Origin: Bacteroidales bacterium UBA3856
GTDB lineage: Bacteria > Bacteroidota > Bacteroidia > Bacteroidales > UBA932
Length of the DNA: 11,179 bases
Reading direction: 5' to 3'
Assembly: GCA_002392525.1 (NCBI GenBank)
Contig: DGHE01000088.1
Location: 3,022 to 14,200 of the forward strand
Below, in pieces: positions 7,306 to 11,179 of the stretch. The stretch's first letter is position 1, and every line of letters starts with the position of its first letter. The notes beneath the pieces are model-generated. The model had not been told where the DNA came from. It made no database searches and was given only the letters and a program-made list of their open reading frames with translations. Made by a program: the position numbers and the translations under genes.

Positions 7306-8823
7306 CTATTCGGCTCCGCTGTAACCGGGATTCTGGACCAAGTTGGCGTTCACCTCGAACTCATGGGACGGGATGGGCCACTGATAGTGGAAGTCGCCGG
7401 CCGGGAGAGATTTGCTTTCGAAAGCGGCTCCCTGGGCAAGCGCGCCGTTGGCTACGGCGCCGGCCTGGCCGATACGGCTGGTGAAGCCCTCGTTCCAGCG
7501 CTTGAGGCACAGCATGCGGGTACCCTCACCTACAGTTTCCTTGAACCACTCGTTGTGGATGTTGGCGGCCGTGGCGGCCGTGGCGGATGCACCGCGGGCG
7601 GTCTGCAGGGTGTTCAGGGCAGTCTTGGCAGCGGCATCGTTGCCGGCGGCTTGGTTGGCCTCGGCGGCAATCAGGTACATTTCGCTGATCAGGATGGGTT
7701 TGATGGCCTGATAGCCATTGGGGACAGTTCCCTCGGCACGCAGTGTCGGGTTGCCCAGATATTTCTTGAACACATAGAACTCACCGGAGTGATAAGCGCT
7801 GTTGTAGAAAACCTGGTAGTCGGAATTGTCGAACCACTGGGAAAGACGCAGGTCGCCGGCTTCGTACAGGTTCATCAGGTTGCTGGAAGGAATGAAGTAC
7901 GGACGGAAGTAGTCTTTTCCACCCTCACGGGCAGTCCCGGTATAGGCGTCAAAGTTGCGGGGACCGTTCTCAGTCTCAGAAGCATACATCTGCATCACAG
8001 GCTCGTTGCCATTGTCGTAGAGCCACTCGGTTTCCATGTCCTTGGCCGTGGAGGAAAGGGCATATCCCGCTGCGGAGGCAATGACCTTCTGGGCAGAGCT
8101 GGCCGCATTGGCGTAGTCCTTGATATCCAGATAGTAGCGTGCATAGACAGCGTTTACAGCGTCAATGGTGGGTTTCTGGGCACGGACGGCACCGGGAACA
8201 CCGGCGAGCAGGACCGCTGCGGAATCCAGGTCTTTCTTAATCTGGTCATATACTTCCTGAACGGTATTGCGGGCGGGACGGGCGGTCTGGTCATATTCCA
8301 GCACCAGCGGGACACCCAGATCGGTAGCGGGAGTGCCATGGCCGTAAGCCTTGCCATACAGGCGCACCAGACGCAGGTAGGCAGTGGCACGGAAGAAGTA
8401 ACCCTCGCCACGGACAACGGCGGCCTTCTCTGCCAAACCGTCGGGAAGGTTTTCCTGCAGGCCGTTGATAACCACATTGTAACGCATGATGGAGTAATAC
8501 AGATTCTCCCAGGAATCCTCTGCATCATAGTCGGTGGCGGAGAAGGAATTGTCTGTACGGTGGATGGAGCCGTAGTTGTTGCCATAGTCGGCCATGGCGT
8601 TGAAGCCGTCGCACATCAGTTCAGGGGCAATGGAATAAATACCGTAGTGGGTGCCTCTGAAATAGGCAAGCATGCCGTTCTCGAAGCCGTTGAGGTCGGT
8701 CTCATTGGTGACAATCTGCTCTGGATTGTAAGCAATGGCGTCGTTAGGGAACAGATTCAGGTCGCAGGAAGCAAACACTGAAACGGCTGCGATAAGCGCA
8801 AGAGAATTGAGTATCTTTTTCAT
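7306..8823 (-). CDS. SusD/RagB-family nutrient-binding outer-membrane lipoprotein
   Basis: A complete 505-residue SusD homologue, the usual length for the family. The lipoprotein signal MKKILNSLALIAAVSVFAS leads to Cys20 in a good FASC lipobox, followed by DLNLFPNDAI, the typical SusD mature start (CDxLxxxPxxxI). The helical TPR-like body follows, with WENLYYSIMRYNVVINGL in the N-terminal half and the YLIAAEANQAAGN helix of the C-terminal RagB/SusD domain. It ends with YQWPIPSHEFEVNANLVQNPGY, close to the family's conserved WPIPxxExxxNxxLxQNPGY ending (read as separate blocks). SusD caps the SusC barrel, binds the ligand and opens for import. It lies 19 nt after the susC stop and is preceded by an unusual AAGGA ribosome-binding-like site. 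The neighbouring S8 peptidase favours a peptide ligand, as for RagB, but the ligand cannot be read from the sequence. Confidence 0.96.
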   Translation of the reverse strand: MKKILNSLALIAAVSVFASCDLNLFPNDAIAYNPEQIVTNETDLNGFENGMLAYFRGTHYGIYSIAPELMCDGFNAMADYGNNYGSIHRTDNSFSATDYDAEDSWENLYYSIMRYNVVINGLQENLPDGLAEKAAVVRGEGYFFRATAYLRLVRLYGKAYGHGTPATDLGVPLVLEYDQTARPARNTVQEVYDQIKKDLDSAAVLLAGVPGAVRAQKPTIDAVNAVYARYYLDIKDYANAASSAQKVIASAAGYALSSTAKDMETEWLYDNGNEPVMQMYASETENGPRNFDAYTGTAREGGKDYFRPYFIPSSNLMNLYEAGDLRLSQWFDNSDYQVFYNSAYHSGEFYVFKKYLGNPTLRAEGTVPNGYQAIKPILISEMYLIAAEANQAAGNDAAAKTALNTLQTARGASATAATAANIHNEWFKETVGEGTRMLCLKRWNEGFTSRIGQAGAVANGALAQGAAFESKSLPAGDFHYQWPIPSHEFEVNANLVQNPGYSGAE

Positions 8824-8829
8824 ATTCGT

Positions 8830-8834
8830 TCCTT
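8830..8834 (-). promoter_or_regulatory. Shine-Dalgarno-like site before the susD gene
   Basis: On the minus strand AAGGA at 8834-8830 lies 6 nt before ATG 8823, in the 19-nt gap after the susC stop. It supports the chosen SusD start. None of the other starts in the window has a comparable purine-rich site, as is usual for Bacteroidota, which depend little on Shine-Dalgarno pairing. Confidence 0.5.
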
Positions 8835-8842
8835 GTTAAAGA

Positions 8843-11179
8843 TTAGAACTTGACCTCGATACCGCCCAGGAACTGCTTGGAGTTACCGCCCACACCGTAG
8901 GTGAGGTTGGAGTTGATTTCCGGATCGATACCCGTGTACTTGGTGAAGGTGAGGAGGTTACGACCGGTGAAGGTAATCTTCAATTCCTTGACCACCTTCT
9001 GCCAGCCCAAAGCTTTCTGAGGCAGGCTGTAAGCAATCTGCAGGTTCTTCAGACGCAGGAAGGAAGCATCCTCCAGCAGGTGGGAGTCGAACTGCATCAC
9101 GGCGCCCTTGGACCAATCCGGCCATTTGGCGTCGCGGTGGTCGGGGGTCCAGAAGTCGGACACGGCCTTGTTGGTGTTCATGGTGGAGAAGTTGGCCGGG
9201 TTGCCATAGAAGTATCCGTCGTTGGATACCAGGTACTTGCCAATCACGTAAGAGAAGTCGGCCTGGGCGGAGAAGCCCTTCCAGCCTCCGGAGAGGGAGA
9301 AACCGCCGTTGATAGGTGCATAACGCTTCTTGCCGGTGTTCTGGGTGAGACCTTCCTCGTCAAACACCTTGGTGGTCTCGTTCATGGTGGTCACGTCCGG
9401 GTCTTCGCCGGGCACATACCACATGGGCATACCGTCTTCGGGGTCGATGCCGGCAAAAATGGGGTTGTAGAACATCACCGGGCTGCCCACCACGTAAGCG
9501 ATCATGTAAGAATACATGGGCCAGGTCTTTTTCCCGTCGAACAGTTCGGTCACCTTCTGGGCATTGTAGTTGAAGGTGGTGTTCAGGCGCAGCCAGTAGT
9601 CACGGCCTTTCAGGAAGTCGAAGCCCAAGGTAACGTCCACACCCTGGTTCAGGAGGGAGCCCACGTTGTTGGTGGCCTCGGTGATACCGGCGGTGTAAGG
9701 CTGGGGAACATCCAGGATCATGGAGGTGGTCTTCCTGTGATAGTATTCCAGGTCAAAGTCCATGAAATTGAACAGGCGGCCGCTCAGGGTGGCGGTGAAC
9801 AGGCCCTGCTTCTCCCAGGTGAGATGGGTGTTGGCCGGCTGCGAGACATGGTCGGAGTTTGCGTCGGCATACTTGGTGGTGGATCCCACAAGGCCCAGGT
9901 GGCTGTAGTCGCCGATGTCGGCATTACCCTGGGTGCCGTAGCTGAGCTTCAGGTTGAGGTCGTTTACGGCGCTCACATTCTTGAGGAAGCCTTCCCTCTT
10001 GAGTTTCCACATGCCGCCCACGGACCAGAAAGTGGCGTTGCGCACGTCCGGGCCGAAGCGGGAGGAGGCGTCGTTACGTACGGTGACATCGAAGATGTAC
10101 TTGTCCATCAGGGTATAGTCGGCATGGCCGAAGAAGGACAGGAAGCGGCTCTCGGTGTAGCTCTCGCTCATGTCGCGGGAGGCGGAAGTACCGTCATTGA
10201 GGCGGACCTTACGGTCGTCTACCTGGTTCTGGGACTGGGCGTAGAAATACTTGTAGTAGTTCTGCACGCCTTCGTGGCCGGCCAGGAGGCTGAACTTGTG
10301 GTCGTCCGTGAACTGGAAGGAGTACTCAATGGTGTTGGTGATGTTGGCGGCATACTCCAAAGCGTTGGAATGGCCCACAGTGGCAGTGCCTCCGTTCTTG
10401 GCGACATAGGAAGGCTTGGTGAGCCAGTTGTTCAGGCGGATGTATCCGTCCAAGCCGGCGCGGGAGACGAACTTGAGGTTGCGGATGGGCTCGATTTCCA
10501 CGAACACATTGCCGTTCACGCCATAGCGGTCGTACTGGTCAATGTGGTTGTCCATGTAGTAGGTGGGCGTGATACGGTTCTGACCGGGGAAACGCTCGGT
10601 ATAAACATTCCCGTCCTCGTCCACGGCAGGATACATAGGGATAAGGAGGAAGGACAGACCGCCGCTCGTGTAGTTGGACATACCGTTGGCAGCGGAGCCC
10701 CAGTTCGGGTTCTGCTGGGTGTTGGACATGCTCAGGTTCAGGTTCACACCGGTCTTGAGCCAGTCGGTGGGATGTGCCTGCACATTGGAGCGAAGGGTAT
10801 AACGGTCGAAGAAGTTACCGGGGGTATAACCCTTCTGGTGGTACTGGGAGGCAGCAATCATATAGGCCACCTTGGAGCCGCCGCCCTCGATGGTGAGGTC
10901 GTTCTGGTACTGCGGGTTCCACAGGTCCATCATGTACTTGTACCAAGGCGTATCGTAGTTGTATCCCTGATCCAGATAGGTGGCGTTGATCCATTCCTGG
11001 GTGTGAATACCGGCCCGTACCCAGAAGTCCATCAGTTCGGAGCTGGACATCATGCTCTCGTACAGGGAGGTGTCGGCCAGGGTGGACACGCCGTACTGGC
11101 CACGGTAGGTGACGCTGGCGCGGGTGTTATAGGAACCGGCCTTGGTGGAGATATAAACAACACCGTTGGCCGCACGGGC
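8843..11179 (-). CDS. SusC/RagA-family TonB-dependent outer-membrane receptor, C-terminal part (5' end outside window)
   Basis: The C-terminal 778 residues of a SusC-type importer; the frame is open to the right edge. The first codons read ARAANGVVYISTKAG, the conserved end of the plug (LYGxRAANGVVxIxTKxG), so about 220 residues (signal peptide, CarboxypepD_reg-like domain and most of the plug) lie outside. The rest is the 22-strand barrel, with family landmarks such as NDASSRFG, WSVGGMWKLKREGF, LKLSYGTQGNADIGDY, LRLKNLQIAYSLP, FTGRNLLTFTKYTGIDPE, and the C-terminal GGIEVKF with the terminal aromatic needed for BAM recognition. The codon at 11089 is an internal GTG, not a start. It is followed after 19 nt by susD, forming the standard SusCD pair. 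It is only a distant paralogue of the receptor at the left end: the barrels share general motifs but no long identical runs. Confidence 0.97.
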   Translation of the reverse strand, partial: ARAANGVVYISTKAGSYNTRASVTYRGQYGVSTLADTSLYESMMSSSELMDFWVRAGIHTQEWINATYLDQGYNYDTPWYKYMMDLWNPQYQNDLTIEGGGSKVAYMIAASQYHQKGYTPGNFFDRYTLRSNVQAHPTDWLKTGVNLNLSMSNTQQNPNWGSAANGMSNYTSGGLSFLLIPMYPAVDEDGNVYTERFPGQNRITPTYYMDNHIDQYDRYGVNGNVFVEIEPIRNLKFVSRAGLDGYIRLNNWLTKPSYVAKNGGTATVGHSNALEYAANITNTIEYSFQFTDDHKFSLLAGHEGVQNYYKYFYAQSQNQVDDRKVRLNDGTSASRDMSESYTESRFLSFFGHADYTLMDKYIFDVTVRNDASSRFGPDVRNATFWSVGGMWKLKREGFLKNVSAVNDLNLKLSYGTQGNADIGDYSHLGLVGSTTKYADANSDHVSQPANTHLTWEKQGLFTATLSGRLFNFMDFDLEYYHRKTTSMILDVPQPYTAGITEATNNVGSLLNQGVDVTLGFDFLKGRDYWLRLNTTFNYNAQKVTELFDGKKTWPMYSYMIAYVVGSPVMFYNPIFAGIDPEDGMPMWYVPGEDPDVTTMNETTKVFDEEGLTQNTGKKRYAPINGGFSLSGGWKGFSAQADFSYVIGKYLVSNDGYFYGNPANFSTMNTNKAVSDFWTPDHRDAKWPDWSKGAVMQFDSHLLEDASFLRLKNLQIAYSLPQKALGWQKVVKELKITFTGRNLLTFTKYTGIDPEINSNLTYGVGGNSKQFLGGIEVKF

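Noticed and set aside
7560..7590. Short GGCGGCCGT-type direct repeat within susD
   Set aside because: It encodes an Ala/Thr-rich run (ATAATAA) in a helical part of SusD. It is too short and too few copies to be a repeat element or phase-variable tract.
7363..8781. Plus-strand open frame of 472 codons opposite the SusD gene
   Set aside because: Antisense shadow of a clear SusD with Val/Gly-rich composition and no recognisable motif. The same applies to the plus-strand frames at 2188-2862, 2935-4050, 4690-5652, 5679-6341 and 6554-7288.
11087..11089. GTG at 11089 as the start of the right-hand receptor
   Set aside because: The frame continues upstream to the window edge and encodes the conserved plug end (ARAANGVVYISTKAG), so GTG is an internal valine.

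Overview
The window reads as part of a Bacteroidota chromosome, most likely of the order Bacteroidales. Three things point there. It holds two SusC/RagA TonB-dependent receptors and a SusD/RagB lipoprotein. It holds a secreted subtilisin that ends in a type IX secretion (T9SS) sorting domain. It also has a TTTG-N20-TAnnTTTG promoter of the Bacteroides type, with almost no Shine-Dalgarno sequences. Composition is moderately GC-rich (about 58-62 % in the stretches counted by hand). A gut or rumen member such as a Rikenellaceae/Alistipes relative is plausible, but that is inference. Every gene I can support is on the minus strand, so the locus reads from right to left; the long plus-strand frames are shadows.

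In transcription order: (1) 11179-8843, the C-terminal 778 residues of a SusC receptor whose N-terminus lies beyond the right edge. (2) 8823-7306, its SusD partner. (3) 7279-6437, a Calx-beta lipoprotein in the usual position of an accessory surface lipoprotein. (4) A strong hairpin terminator or attenuator at 6418-6381. (5) 6365-5676, a secreted protein of unknown function. (6) 5664-3007, an S8 serine peptidase with intact D/H/S/N active-site residues, a fibronectin-III-like and two cadherin-like modules, and a T9SS type A C-terminal domain. (7) 3000-2113, a PorV/PorQ-family outer-membrane barrel, only 6 nt after the peptidase. (8) A terminator at 2090-2046 that overlaps a near-perfect Bacteroides promoter. 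(9) 1946-1, the first 648 residues of a second SusC receptor, continuing past the left edge.

Taken together this looks like a protein or peptide utilisation locus, an analogue of a polysaccharide utilisation locus with a surface peptidase in place of glycoside hydrolases. The peptidase would be exported and attached by T9SS, possibly helped by the adjacent PorV-like barrel. The fragments would be captured by SusD and the Calx-beta lipoprotein and imported through SusC with TonB energy. RagAB of Porphyromonas gingivalis is an established oligopeptide-importing SusCD pair, so the model has precedent. The substrate, the role of the unknown secreted protein and any dedicated PorV-peptidase pairing are inference. 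No regulator (ECF sigma/anti-sigma pair, hybrid two-component sensor or SusR type), tRNA, rRNA, CRISPR array or insertion sequence is visible. The only gap above 100 bp is 1947-2112, described under the terminator and promoter entries.
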